A stretch of DNA of 64,000 nucleotides from Nitrospirota bacterium (GTDB lineage: Bacteria; Nitrospirota; Nitrospiria; Nitrospirales; Nitrospiraceae): positions 103,620 to 167,619 of the forward strand of contig JBFMAX010000007.1 in NCBI GenBank assembly GCA_040755395.1, in the 5' to 3' direction. Below, in pieces: positions 43,685 through 52,832 of the stretch. Made by a program: the position numbers and the translations under genes. Below the pieces are notes generated by a model. The model did not search any database. It was not told where the DNA came from and worked only from the letters and a program-made list of their open reading frames with translations. How positions within the stretch are numbered: position 1 is the first letter of the stretch; every line of letters starts with the position of its first letter.

Positions 43685-44806
43685 ATGACACCGCTTCGGC
43701 TGTGCTTTGTCGGCCCGGCCGCCTCCGTGAATCTTCGCAGGTGGGTGGAATGGTTTGCGCGCCGCGGCCATGAAGCCACCGTCGTGACGGTCGAGCCAGC
43801 CGAGCCACATCTTATTACAGGCTTCCGGCAGGTCAATATCGAAGCCACGGGAGTACCGCGCAAAGTTGGGAGGCTGGTTTCGGCCGTCCGGCTACTGCAG
43901 ATGCTTCGACGACTCAAGCCGGATGTCGTGCACGTTCATTACCTTCGAGGGTTGGCCTGGGGGCTTGTGCTGAAACCTGCCTGTCCTTGTGTTGCGACGC
44001 CCTGGGGCAGCGACATTCTGGAAGAGCAGGGGGCGTTCAAAGAATGGTACAGCCGGAGTCTGACCCGTCGGTTATTGAGAAGGGCCGACTTGGTGACGAC
44101 CCATTCGGCGTTTATGGAAGCGAAGGTCCGTGAGCTGGCGCCCGAGGTCCGTGCGCTGGTCAGAATCGGATGGGGAGTTGATTTGGAACGCTTCAAACCG
44201 GGTCTGGATGTGCGCATTATTCGGGAGAGGTGGAAGATCGGGGAGCAGCAGCGTGTCATCTTAAGCCCCAGGCTCGCGCAGCCATTTTACAACCACGCCC
44301 GCGTGATCCGGGCTCTCCCGAAGGTCTGCGAGCAGGTGCCTGGCTCCGTACTGGTCATTACTGAGCAGTTTGCCGATCACGTCTATGTCCGAGGTTTGCA
44401 ACGGCTGGCGGCGGAGCTCGGAGTCCTGGAGCGGGTGAAGTTCGTCGGTGCCATTCCCTATGAAGACATGCCGCGGTGGCTGAATCTGGCGGACGCGGTC
44501 GTCATGGTGCCCAATTCTGACGGCATGCCGAACACGTTGATCGAGACGATGGCCTGCGGCGCCGTGCCGGTCCTCAACCGGCTCCCGCAGTATGCGGAAG
44601 TGATCCGCGATTGTGAAAACGGATGTTTCGTGGATGAGGACGAGGGCAGCCTGGCCGACGCCCTTGTCCGCGTGTTGTCGGACGCAGGTTTCAGGGCGAA
44701 GGTCTCAACGAGGAACCGCGCAACGGCGGTCGAGATCGCCGATCAAAACCGGGAAATGTCGAAAATGGAAGGGTTCTATGCGAACCTGGTCGCAGCGACC
44801 GGGTGA
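43685..44806 (+). CDS. GT4-family glycosyltransferase
   Basis: A 373-residue GT-B enzyme. The N-terminal lobe starts LRLCFVGPAASVNLRRWVEWFARRGHEATVVT and contains VVHVHYLRGLAWG. The donor lobe contains VILSPRLAQPFYNHARVIRALP and the EX7E-type region NSDGMPNTLIETMACGAVPVL, with both acidic residues essentially in place. It starts 16 bases after the previous gene and ends 24 bases before the second amidotransferase gene. The protein has no signal peptide or membrane helix, so it works at the cytoplasmic face of the membrane on a lipid-linked glycan. Sugar specificity cannot be read from the sequence. Confidence 0.85.
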   Translation: MTPLRLCFVGPAASVNLRRWVEWFARRGHEATVVTVEPAEPHLITGFRQVNIEATGVPRKVGRLVSAVRLLQMLRRLKPDVVHVHYLRGLAWGLVLKPACPCVATPWGSDILEEQGAFKEWYSRSLTRRLLRRADLVTTHSAFMEAKVRELAPEVRALVRIGWGVDLERFKPGLDVRIIRERWKIGEQQRVILSPRLAQPFYNHARVIRALPKVCEQVPGSVLVITEQFADHVYVRGLQRLAAELGVLERVKFVGAIPYEDMPRWLNLADAVVMVPNSDGMPNTLIETMACGAVPVLNRLPQYAEVIRDCENGCFVDEDEGSLADALVRVLSDAGFRAKVSTRNRATAVEIADQNREMSKMEGFYANLVAATG

Positions 44807-44829
44807 GAGGAGGTGCGAATCGATTCGCC

Positions 44830-46809
44830 ATGTGCGCCATAGCGGGCATGTTCCAGGTGACGGACAAACCGGTCGATCCCGGACTGCTCGGACGTATGAT
44901 CGAGCAACAGGCGCATCGCGGTCCTGACGGCGAAGGCTATGTGTTGCTGTCCGCTTCTGGACGCGAGCAGCCGTGTCTCGTCAAAGGCTCGACCGTCGCA
45001 CTGTCGAGCCTGCGAGACCACCGGTATCACATTGGTCTCGGGCATCGCCGGTTGGCGGTCGTCGATCTGTCCGAGGGTGGGCACCAGCCGATGGCGACCG
45101 ACGATGGGCGTTGCTGGATCACCTATAACGGAGAGATTTACAACTACCTTGAACTGCGTGCTGAACTGAAGGCCCTGGGCCATCGGTTCCGTTCGGAATC
45201 CGATACAGAGGTTCTGCTCGCAGCCTATCGGGAATGGGGGACGTCCTGTCTGGAGCGGTTCAACGGCATGTTTGCCTTTGCCCTGTGGGACGGCCAGAGA
45301 AAATGGCTCTTCTGTGCCCGCGACCGGTTCGGCGAGAAACCCTTCTATTATGTCTGGGACGGAATGCGATTCGCCTTCGCATCCGAGATCAAGGGGCTCC
45401 TCCCATTCATCGGTCGACCCAAGCCGAATCACCGGGCGGTGTATGCCTACCTCGACGGGGCGTATCTGGACTATGCCGAGAGCACGTTCTTCGAGGACGT
45501 TCGGCAACTGCCGCCTGCGCATTATCTGGTCATCGGCGAAGGGCGGCTGACGATGCATCGATACTGGCGCTTGCCGGAGTCCGATGGAGCCCCGCGAGGG
45601 ACGCGGCCGGAGGATGTCGAGCGGTTTCGTCATCTCTTTCGGGACGCCGTTCGTCTGCGACTGCGGTGCGACGTGCCGGTCGGAAGTTGCCTGAGCGGAG
45701 GGCTGGATTCGTCGTCGATCGTCTGCGTGGCCAACGAGTTGCTGCGAAACGATGCGGGCGTCCCGCCTCACCTTATCGGCGCGCGGCAGAAGACCTTTTC
45801 CTCGTGCTTCGACGATCCCGCGTACGACGAGCGTCGCTTCATCCGATTCGTCGTGGAACGAACCGGCGTGGAGCCCCACTACGCCTTTCCCGATCCGAAG
45901 GAGTTTATCGAGACAGTCAGGCGGGTGGTTCGGCAGCAAGATGAGCCGTTCGGATCGACCAGTATTTTCGCTCAATGGACCGTCATGCGCCTGGCTGCCC
46001 AGCACGGAATCCGGGTGCTCCTGGACGGACAAGGGGCGGATGAGATTTTAGCCGGGTATCACGGGTTCTTCGGCGCGTTGTTCGCCGATCTTCTGGTTCA
46101 AGGCCGGTGGAGGCGATTTCGGGAGGAGTGGCGAGCCTACCGGCAACGACACGGGGCGTTGCCGCCTCAGGCGATGGCGAATTTCGCACGCGCGCTGCTT
46201 CCACACGTCGTGGTGCAGAAGGTTCGGCCTCTGATGACGGGCAGTGCAGCCTGGCTGGCCCCGGAGTTCCGGCGGCGCTGGAAAGAGGAAGGCGAGGGGG
46301 ATCAGCCGGAGGGTTTCCATCTCCGCGCCATGCAGCGGCGGCTGCTCGAACGGAATGGGCTGCGCGCGTTGCTCCATTGTGAGGACCGCAACGCCATGGC
46401 GTTCGGAATCGAGCCCCGCCTGCCGTTTCTGGACCACCGTTTGGTGGAGTATGCCTTTGCGCTGCCCTCCGATCTCAAGCTTCACGAGGGATGGACCAAA
46501 GTGCTGCTGCGGAAAGCGATGGACGGGATTCTTCCCGACCCGGTGCGATGGCGGGCGGATAAGCTCGGATTTGTCACGCCCGAAGACGAGTGGTTCAGAA
46601 CGTCCTTGCGGGAGATGGCCCAGGACGTCCTGTTCGACTCGCGGGCCCGCTCGCGCGGTTATCTCAATCCTGACGCGGTGCGGCGCGAGTTCGACGCGCA
46701 CCAGGCGGGACGCAAGAACCTCGGGTTCGTGCTCTGGCGTTGGCTCAACGTGGAACTCTGGTGCCGTGAATTTGTGGATGCCCCGGCATGCGTCGCGCCC
46801 TCGTGCTGA
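44830..46809 (+). CDS. asnB: Asparagine synthase family amidotransferase, second copy
   Basis: A 659-residue protein. ATG 44830 gives MCAIAGMF with the Cys nucleophile at position 2. The glutaminase domain has HRGPDGEGY, GHRRLAVVDLSEGGHQPM and YNGEIYNYLEL. The synthetase domain has SGGLDSSSIVC and LDGQGADEILAGYHGFFG. The C-terminus ends with KLGFVTPEDEWFR and a long helical tail. The GQGADEIL form of the second motif differs from the GDGGDELF of the first copy at 40523 and marks a separate subfamily, so the two are not a recent duplication. A shared function on the same glycan (for example amidating different uronic acids) is inferred. The end overlaps the next gene by 22 bases. Confidence 0.9.
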   Translation: MCAIAGMFQVTDKPVDPGLLGRMIEQQAHRGPDGEGYVLLSASGREQPCLVKGSTVALSSLRDHRYHIGLGHRRLAVVDLSEGGHQPMATDDGRCWITYNGEIYNYLELRAELKALGHRFRSESDTEVLLAAYREWGTSCLERFNGMFAFALWDGQRKWLFCARDRFGEKPFYYVWDGMRFAFASEIKGLLPFIGRPKPNHRAVYAYLDGAYLDYAESTFFEDVRQLPPAHYLVIGEGRLTMHRYWRLPESDGAPRGTRPEDVERFRHLFRDAVRLRLRCDVPVGSCLSGGLDSSSIVCVANELLRNDAGVPPHLIGARQKTFSSCFDDPAYDERRFIRFVVERTGVEPHYAFPDPKEFIETVRRVVRQQDEPFGSTSIFAQWTVMRLAAQHGIRVLLDGQGADEILAGYHGFFGALFADLLVQGRWRRFREEWRAYRQRHGALPPQAMANFARALLPHVVVQKVRPLMTGSAAWLAPEFRRRWKEEGEGDQPEGFHLRAMQRRLLERNGLRALLHCEDRNAMAFGIEPRLPFLDHRLVEYAFALPSDLKLHEGWTKVLLRKAMDGILPDPVRWRADKLGFVTPEDEWFRTSLREMAQDVLFDSRARSRGYLNPDAVRREFDAHQAGRKNLGFVLWRWLNVELWCREFVDAPACVAPSC

Positions 46810-47951
46810 TCAACAACGCGGGCATCGGCGGCACCGAACGCCGGTTGGGCCGCCTGTTCGCCCGCCTGGCGGCGGAGGACCCGGAGACGGAATTGATCGT
46901 CAACGGAAGTCTCTGGGAGAAGCTTGTCGCGGCTGGCGCGGTGACCGGTCGGGAGCCGCGCGTCCGTACTTTGGCGGAGCCGTGCGGATGGATGGCGGAT
47001 CGGCTCCGGCTGGTCGGTGCCGGCGCGACCTTCTGGCTCTCCAAAGTGGACTATCTGCTGATGGCGGTCTGGCTCCTCGGGCGGTACGGATTCGCAAGCC
47101 GGCGCCTGTTTCACCTGGCACTCGGCGGAGGATACGTGGCGCTGCCGCTGATGGTCGTGCGGCCGGGTCATCGCTTCGTGGTGTCGATCACCAATCCCGA
47201 TCTGTCCGCCCACGTGGGAACGCCCAAGGCCTTGCCGTTGTATCGGGCGGCCTTGTCGCGTTGCGCGCAGGTCGACGCCTTGACCGTCCAGGTGCGCGAG
47301 GATTTGATCCGGCGCGGGGTTGCGCCGCAAAAGATCGCGGTTTCGCCGGGCAGCGTGGTCGACCTCGATCGTTTCCGGCCGGCCCCGGTGAAGGAGCCGT
47401 GGGTGATCTTCGCGGGACGCCTGATCGAAGACAAAAACCCGTTGCTGTTCGTCGAAGCGGCGTCGTTGATCCGACGGGGCGCGCCGGATGCGCGCTTCTT
47501 CCTGCTCGGTGACGGACCGCTGGCGCCTCAGGTCGAGACGGCCGTCGGACGGTTCGACCTGCAAGCGGTGATGACCCTGGGATTCCAGGCCGACATCGCG
47601 CCCGTGCTGGCAAAAGGGGCGGTGTTCGTCTCGCTGCAACGGCAGGACAACTATCCGTCGCAAAGTCTGCTCGAGGCCATGGCGTCCGGCCTGGCCTCCG
47701 TCGCGACCGATGTGGGATTGACCTGGCGCCTGGTGGATGAGGCGACCGGCGTCCGGGTCAAGCCGGAGGCGGCTTCGGTCGCCGAAGCGGTCGTGTCATT
47801 GTTGCGAGACCCTGACCGGCGGCGTCGAATGGGCGAAGCGGCGCGGCGTCGCGTGAGCGAGCATCATTCGGAGGAGCGCTATCGCGCCTATCTCGAACGG
47901 CTTCATGCCGGGCCGGCGGGCGGAACGAAAGGCGCGTCGGCGACTCGATGA
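46788..47951 (+). CDS. GT4-family glycosyltransferase
   Basis: A 387-residue GT-B enzyme. The start (MRRALVLINNAGIGGTERRLGRLFARLA) has the GGTER acceptor-lobe loop. The donor lobe has WVIFAGRLIEDKNPLLFVEAA, FFLLGDGPLAPQVE and QRQDNYPSQSLLEAMASGLASVATDVG, a variant of the EX7E motif. A moderately hydrophobic stretch near residues 75-95 may bind the membrane surface. ATG 46788 lies inside the end of the second amidotransferase gene, so the two are translationally coupled. The codon choice here is strongly GC-biased compared with the glycosyltransferases at 34.6-44 kb. Confidence 0.85.
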   Translation: MRRALVLINNAGIGGTERRLGRLFARLAAEDPETELIVNGSLWEKLVAAGAVTGREPRVRTLAEPCGWMADRLRLVGAGATFWLSKVDYLLMAVWLLGRYGFASRRLFHLALGGGYVALPLMVVRPGHRFVVSITNPDLSAHVGTPKALPLYRAALSRCAQVDALTVQVREDLIRRGVAPQKIAVSPGSVVDLDRFRPAPVKEPWVIFAGRLIEDKNPLLFVEAASLIRRGAPDARFFLLGDGPLAPQVETAVGRFDLQAVMTLGFQADIAPVLAKGAVFVSLQRQDNYPSQSLLEAMASGLASVATDVGLTWRLVDEATGVRVKPEAASVAEAVVSLLRDPDRRRRMGEAARRRVSEHHSEERYRAYLERLHAGPAGGTKGASATR

Positions 47952-47981
47952 CGGAACGGCGAGTGTGAGGACGGCGAGGCG

Positions 47982-49040
47982 ATGATCCTGCTGGGGTTCA
48001 CCTTGATGCTGGCCTTCGGCTTGTCGTTGTACGGCGTGCCGTTGGCGCGCCGGGCGGCGCTGAAGTACGGGATCGTGGACAGTCCGGACGGGCGCCTGAA
48101 ACATCAACGCGAGCCCGTGCCCTATCTGGGCGGCCTCGCCGTGTACCTGTCGTTCTTGATCAGCCTCGCCTTCACCTTCGAGTTCCGTCAAGACGTGCTC
48201 GGCATCGTCTTGGCGGGGACGCTGGTCATGATGCTCGGCTTGGTGGACGACTTCGGCGTGCTCTCACCGCGCACGAAACTGGCCGGGCAGTTGCTCGCCG
48301 TCTTCGTCCTGATCAAGAGCGGGATTCGCATCGAGATCGCCGCGTTGCCGGAGTGGCTCGACCTGGCGTTGACCGTGGTGTGGATGATCGGGATCATCAA
48401 CGCCTTCAATCTGCTGGACATCATGGACGGGCTTTCCGCCGGCGTGGGCGTGATCAGCGCGACCTTTCTCTGCGCGATCGCGTTGCTCAACGGCGACCAG
48501 ACGATCGCCTTTCTGCTGGCGGCGTTGATCGGCAGTCTGTTGGGATTCCTGCGGTACAACCGTCATCCGGCGACGATTTACATGGGCGACGCGGGCGCGA
48601 TGTTCATCGGGCTGATGCTCGGCGCGTTGTGCATGATCGGCCAATACACCGGCGGCCATTCGATTTCGCTGTTGACTCCGTTGATGATTCTCGGCGTGCC
48701 CATCTTCGACACCCTGTTCGTCATGTACATTCGATTCCTCAGGGGACTGCCCATCTTTCTGGGCAGTCCCGACCACATGGCGATCCGGCTCAGGCAGTGG
48801 GGGCTGTCGGTGCCGCAGGTCGTGCTGATCAGCTATGTCGCGGCCGCGGTCCTGGGCGGAATCGGCCTGCTGGTCATGTCGGTGCCGCAGGACCTGGCGC
48901 TGGTCTTCAGCGTGCTGACGCTGATGTCGCTGGGCATCGCGGCCTATGCGCTCACACGCGTGAATGTGGGAAGCGGAAAAGGAGTCGGCCTTCAGGGACC
49001 TGTGCCGGCCGGACAACCGGAGAGAAGGACGTCCGGATGA
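47982..49040 (+). CDS. Undecaprenyl-phosphate sugar-1-phosphate transferase (WecA/MraY family)
   Basis: A 352-residue integral membrane enzyme with about ten or eleven transmembrane segments. It moves a sugar-1-phosphate, usually GlcNAc-1-phosphate, from UDP-sugar to undecaprenyl phosphate and so starts the glycan. Family motifs are present: the Asp pair in GLVDDFG, NAFNLLDIMDGLSAG (catalytic), GFLRYNRHPATIYMGDAG, and the loop SPDHMAIRLRQWG, which replaces the His-rich motif of MraY. It could be WecA or a TagO-like enzyme; donor not certain. Its TGA overlaps the next gene's ATG. It is the only initiating enzyme seen in the locus. Confidence 0.9.
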   Translation: MILLGFTLMLAFGLSLYGVPLARRAALKYGIVDSPDGRLKHQREPVPYLGGLAVYLSFLISLAFTFEFRQDVLGIVLAGTLVMMLGLVDDFGVLSPRTKLAGQLLAVFVLIKSGIRIEIAALPEWLDLALTVVWMIGIINAFNLLDIMDGLSAGVGVISATFLCAIALLNGDQTIAFLLAALIGSLLGFLRYNRHPATIYMGDAGAMFIGLMLGALCMIGQYTGGHSISLLTPLMILGVPIFDTLFVMYIRFLRGLPIFLGSPDHMAIRLRQWGLSVPQVVLISYVAAAVLGGIGLLVMSVPQDLALVFSVLTLMSLGIAAYALTRVNVGSGKGVGLQGPVPAGQPERRTSG

Positions 49041-50365
49041 TCCTCATCGTCGGCGCCGGCTTGGCCGGCCTCAGCACCGCGTATCATCTGCGGGATCTGC
49101 CGTACCGGGTCTTTGAAAGGGAGAAAGAAGCGGGAGGGCTCTGCCGCTCGTATCAGAAAGACGGCTTTACCTTCGACATGACCGGCCACCTGCTCCACTT
49201 CCGCCGGCCGGAGATCAAGGCGCTGGTGGAGCGGTTGCTCGACGGCCGCCTGGAGAAGCATAACCGACGCTCCTTCATCTACTCTCACCGGACCTATACC
49301 GAGTACCCGTTCCAGGTGAACACCTACGGGCTTCCTCCGGAGGTGATCCGAGAATGCCTGCTCGGATTCATCGCGACCTTGACCGATCCGGCTCCGCCTG
49401 GACCGCCCGAAGAACGATCCTTCAAGGCGTGGATTTTGGAAAATCTCGGGGAGGGCATGGCGAAGCATTTCATGATCCCGTTCAATGAAAAGTTGTGGCA
49501 GGTGCCGTTGGATGAGCTCACATCCGACTGGGTGTCGTGGCTGGTGCCGAAACCGGAGCTGAAGGATGTGATCAACGGCGCCCTCGGCATCAAGGACAAG
49601 GCGTTCGGATACAACCCGACGTTTCTGTATCCGTCGACAGGGGGGATCAATGTCTTGCCGCAGTCCTTCCTGCCCGCCGTCCGCGGGATCGCCTATGACA
49701 CGGAATTGGTCGAAATCGAGACGACGCGGCGACGGGCCGTCTTCCGCGACGGGCGTCAGGGAATCAGAGTGGAAGAGTACGAAGCTCTGGTTTCGACAAT
49801 CCCGATTCCGGAACTGGTGCGCCGCTGCGTCGATCTGCCGCGGGACATCAAGGACGCCGCAGCCGGATTGCGGTGGGTGTCGGTGTACAACGTCAACCTG
49901 GGCGTCGCGCGGGAACGGGTGTCCGACAAGCACTGGATCTACTTCCCCGAACCCGAGTACCCGTTCTATCGGGCCGGCTTTCCGATGAATTTTGCGCCGG
50001 CGTTGGGGCGGCCCGGCACAAGTTCGCTCTATGTCGAGATCTCCCATCGCCCAAACGAAATGGTGCCGCCAGCGCGGTTGCTCGACATGGTTCGTCAAGG
50101 CATGGAGCGAGCCGGCATTTTCCGGAAAGACGACGAGATTCTCGTCGCGGACGTGAAAGATATTTACTACGCCTATGTCCTGTTCGACCGGCATCGGGCG
50201 AAGATGCTGCCGGCGATTCTACGAGAGCTGGAGCGACGCGGCATCCATTCCATCGGCCGGTACGGGCGATGGGAACATACCTCCATGGAAGATGCGATCG
50301 CCCAAGGCAAACGCCTGGCGGAGAAACTGGCCGCCGAGACGAACGGCGCCGCTGGCCGGAGCTGA
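49037..50365 (+). CDS. FAD-dependent oxidoreductase/mutase-like flavoprotein
   Basis: About 442 residues. The N-terminus has the dinucleotide-binding fold ILIVGAGLAGLSTAYHL, then EREKEAGGLCRSYQKDGFTFDMTGHLLHF, which resembles the FAD-binding region of amine-oxidase, protoporphyrinogen-oxidase and UDP-galactopyranose-mutase-like proteins. Further blocks are NEKLWQVPLDELTSDWVSW and GGINVLPQSFLP; the C-terminus has GIHSIGRYGRWEHTSMEDAIAQG. This type is frequent in polysaccharide loci and could interconvert pyranose and furanose sugars or oxidise a sugar; I cannot decide. It overlaps the WecA-like gene by four bases, and a glycosyltransferase starts six bases after it. Confidence 0.8.
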   Translation: MILIVGAGLAGLSTAYHLRDLPYRVFEREKEAGGLCRSYQKDGFTFDMTGHLLHFRRPEIKALVERLLDGRLEKHNRRSFIYSHRTYTEYPFQVNTYGLPPEVIRECLLGFIATLTDPAPPGPPEERSFKAWILENLGEGMAKHFMIPFNEKLWQVPLDELTSDWVSWLVPKPELKDVINGALGIKDKAFGYNPTFLYPSTGGINVLPQSFLPAVRGIAYDTELVEIETTRRRAVFRDGRQGIRVEEYEALVSTIPIPELVRRCVDLPRDIKDAAAGLRWVSVYNVNLGVARERVSDKHWIYFPEPEYPFYRAGFPMNFAPALGRPGTSSLYVEISHRPNEMVPPARLLDMVRQGMERAGIFRKDDEILVADVKDIYYAYVLFDRHRAKMLPAILRELERRGIHSIGRYGRWEHTSMEDAIAQGKRLAEKLAAETNGAAGRS

Positions 50366-50370
50366 GATCC

Positions 50371-51585
50371 GTGGACACGGTCTGCCATGTCATCACGAAG
50401 CTGGAACTGGGTGGAGCCCAGGAAGTCGCGTTGTTCACGGTCTCGCATCTCGATCGTGCGCGATTCAGGCCGGCGTTGGTGACGGGGCCCGACGGCCTGC
50501 TCACCGCGGAGGCGAAGGCCTTGTCCGGCGTTGACGTGCAGGTGCTGCCCCCGCTCCGCCGGGAGATCCGGCCGTTGCACGACCTGCTCGCTCTGATCCA
50601 ACTCGTGCGGCTGTTCCGGAAGCTCCGTCCCACCATCGTCCATACTCACAGTTCCAAAGCCGGCATTCTCGGCCGCTGGGCGGCGTGGTTCGCGCGGGTC
50701 CCGGTCGTCGTGCACACCGTTCATGGATACGGCGTCACGCCGCGGCAGCCGGCCTGGCTGCGGAAGATGCTGGTCGGTCTGGAGCGATTCACCGGCCGGG
50801 TGACGACGCACTGGGTGGCGGTGTCCAAGGCAGACATCGAGCAGGGACTGCGATGGGGGTTGTTTACACGGGAGCGGGTGTCGCTGGTCCGTCCGGGCAT
50901 CGACCCTCGACCGTTCTCCACCGCGCTGTCCGATTCGCAGCGACACCGTCTGCGCGCCGAGGTGGGCGTCCAAGACGGGGAGTTGCTGGTCGGCACCGTC
51001 GCCTGCCTGAAGCCGCAGAAGGCGCCGCTGGACTTTGTCGCGGTCGCGGCGCGGGTCTGCCGGCGGCTTCCCTCGGTCCGCTTCGTGCTGGTCGGAGACG
51101 GCGAGTTGCGGGAGCCGGTTGAAGCGGCGATCCGCAAAGCCGGCTTGCAGGAGCGCCTGCGGCTGCTCGGCTGGAGGCGGGACGTTCCGGCTTTGATGCA
51201 GGCGCTGGATGTGTTTCTGCTGACGTCCCATTGGGAAGGGTTGCCCCGCGTGCTCTTGGAAGCGCGGGCCAGCGGCCTGCCCGTGGTGGCGACGCGGGTG
51301 GGAGGTTCGGAAGAGGCGATCGTCGAGGGTGAACACGGATGGTTGTGCCGCGCGGGAGATGTGGACGGAATGGCGCAACGAGTCTGCCGTGTCCTGGAAG
51401 ACGCCGGGCGACGGTCCAGGCTCCGGGTCCGCCGAGATCCGCTGCCGCAAGAATTTGAGATTCACGAGATGGTCAGGCAATATGAAGCTCTGTATGGACA
51501 GCTGCGGCCCGGCTCATGGTCGTGCGGCGTCGAGGCGCAGAACGACACGACTCGGAACCCTTCTTTCGTGAGGAGGAAACCGTGA
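50371..51585 (+). CDS. GT4-family glycosyltransferase
   Basis: About 404 residues. GTG 50371 gives [22 protein letters not shown], the usual N-terminal glycine loop. The acceptor lobe also has [20 protein letters not shown], typical of the EPS-locus GT4 group. The donor lobe has [37 protein letters not shown] and the EX7E motif [22 protein letters not shown]. The last 30 residues are poorly conserved, and the TGA overlaps the following GTG (GTGA). A longer open frame upstream overlaps the flavoprotein gene and looks like antisense-type arginine-rich sequence, so it is not used. Confidence 0.85.
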   Translation: MDTVCHVITKLELGGAQEVALFTVSHLDRARFRPALVTGPDGLLTAEAKALSGVDVQVLPPLRREIRPLHDLLALIQLVRLFRKLRPTIVHTHSSKAGILGRWAAWFARVPVVVHTVHGYGVTPRQPAWLRKMLVGLERFTGRVTTHWVAVSKADIEQGLRWGLFTRERVSLVRPGIDPRPFSTALSDSQRHRLRAEVGVQDGELLVGTVACLKPQKAPLDFVAVAARVCRRLPSVRFVLVGDGELREPVEAAIRKAGLQERLRLLGWRRDVPALMQALDVFLLTSHWEGLPRVLLEARASGLPVVATRVGGSEEAIVEGEHGWLCRAGDVDGMAQRVCRVLEDAGRRSRLRVRRDPLPQEFEIHEMVRQYEALYGQLRPGSWSCGVEAQNDTTRNPSFVRRKP

Positions 51586-52700
51586 ACGTTCCCTTGTTGG
51601 ACCTGAAGGCGCAGTATCGGTCGATTCGATCGGAGATCATGGGGGCGATCGAGGCCACGTGCGATGAACAGGGGTTCGTGCTGGGCCCTCGGGTCGCCGC
51701 GCTGGAGCAGGCGGTGGCCAAGTATGTCGGCGGCGCCCACGCGGTCGGCGTGGCGTCCGGCAGCGACGCCCTCCTGCTCTCGTTGATGGCGCTGGGCGTC
51801 AAGGCCGGCGACGAAGTGATCACCGTGCCCTTCACCTTTTTCGCGACGGCGGGGGCGATTTCCCGGCTCGGCGCCAAGCCGGTCTTCGTGGACATCGGAG
51901 CCGAGACCTTCAACATGGATCCCGATTTGATCGAGAAAGCGATCACGCCCCGGACCAAGGCGATCATTCCGGTACATCTGTTCGGGCAATGCGCGGACAT
52001 GGAGGCGATCAACGGGATCGCCGGGCGGCGTGGGCTTCGAGTCATCGAAGACGCCTGCCAGGCCATCGGGGCCGCGCGTCACAACGTCCGGGCCGGCGTG
52101 CTCGGGGACACCGGCTGCTTCAGCTTTTTCCCGTCGAAAAATCTCGGCGGCTTCGGCGACGGAGGCATGGTCACGACCAACGACAAGGGCCTCGCCGAAT
52201 CGATCGCGATGCTGCGGGTGCACGGCAGCAAAGTCCGTTATCTGCACGAGGCGGTCGGGATCAACAGCCGGCTGGACGCGCTGCAGGCGGCCGTCCTGTC
52301 GGTCAAGCTCAAGTATCTGGATCAGTGGACCGAGGGGCGGAGAAGGAATGCCGCCCGCTACGAGCAATTGTTCAAGGAGGCGGGCCTCGACGAGCGCGTG
52401 CGGCTGCCCAAGACGCAGGCCGGCAACTTCCACGTCTTCAACCAATTCACCGTTCGCGCGCAGAAGCGCGACGAACTGCGCGCCTACCTCAAAGACAAGG
52501 GTGTCGGGACCGAAGTGTATTATCCCCTGCCGATGCACCTGCAGAACTGCTACAGGGACCTTGGTTACCACAAAGGCGCGTTCCCGGTTTCCGAACGGGC
52601 TTCCGAGGAAGTGTTGTCGCTGCCCATCTACGCGGAATTGACCGACGACCAACTGTCCTACGTGGTGCAGACGATTGCCGAGTTCTATCGCAAGCAATGA
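51582..52700 (+). CDS. DegT/DnrJ/EryC1/StrS-family sugar aminotransferase
   Basis: A 372-residue PLP enzyme that puts an amino group on a nucleotide-bound keto-sugar. GTG 51582 has AGGAGG at 51571-51576. Motifs: [62 protein letters not shown] and the PLP lysine in [18 protein letters not shown]; then [14 protein letters not shown] and [15 protein letters not shown]. The family includes UDP-4-keto-6-deoxy and dTDP-keto-sugar aminotransferases; which one is not clear, as no dehydratase gene is in the window. It is the last biosynthetic gene of the locus. Confidence 0.92.
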   Translation: MNVPLLDLKAQYRSIRSEIMGAIEATCDEQGFVLGPRVAALEQAVAKYVGGAHAVGVASGSDALLLSLMALGVKAGDEVITVPFTFFATAGAISRLGAKPVFVDIGAETFNMDPDLIEKAITPRTKAIIPVHLFGQCADMEAINGIAGRRGLRVIEDACQAIGAARHNVRAGVLGDTGCFSFFPSKNLGGFGDGGMVTTNDKGLAESIAMLRVHGSKVRYLHEAVGINSRLDALQAAVLSVKLKYLDQWTEGRRRNAARYEQLFKEAGLDERVRLPKTQAGNFHVFNQFTVRAQKRDELRAYLKDKGVGTEVYYPLPMHLQNCYRDLGYHKGAFPVSERASEEVLSLPIYAELTDDQLSYVVQTIAEFYRKQ

Positions 52701-52822
52701 GCAAGCAAGGAGTCGCCTGGACGTTCTGCGTGTCCTGCGAGCGGCGGCTGGTATCGTCGGACGGGCCGGTTTATACTGTCGTGAAGGCCTGGCGCTCGTC
52801 GTATCTCGCGAGGACGAACTGA
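52697..52822 (+). CDS. Possible 41-codon ORF with a CxxC
   Basis: The ATG overlaps the stop of the aminotransferase gene (ATGA), as for other genes in this locus, and the peptide contains CVSC. There is no known family, and so short a frame may be chance. It ends ten bases before the protease gene. Confidence 0.25.
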   Translation: MSKQGVAWTFCVSCERRLVSSDGPVYTVVKAWRSSYLARTN

Positions 52823-52832
52823 AGAGGCGCGG

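Noticed and set aside
44776..46032. 418-codon open frame opposite the second amidotransferase
   Set aside because: Antisense of a gene with intact catalytic motifs.
48992..51480. Two open frames of 400 and 435 codons on the minus strand
   Set aside because: Both lie opposite the flavoprotein and glycosyltransferase genes and are arginine/glutamine-rich.
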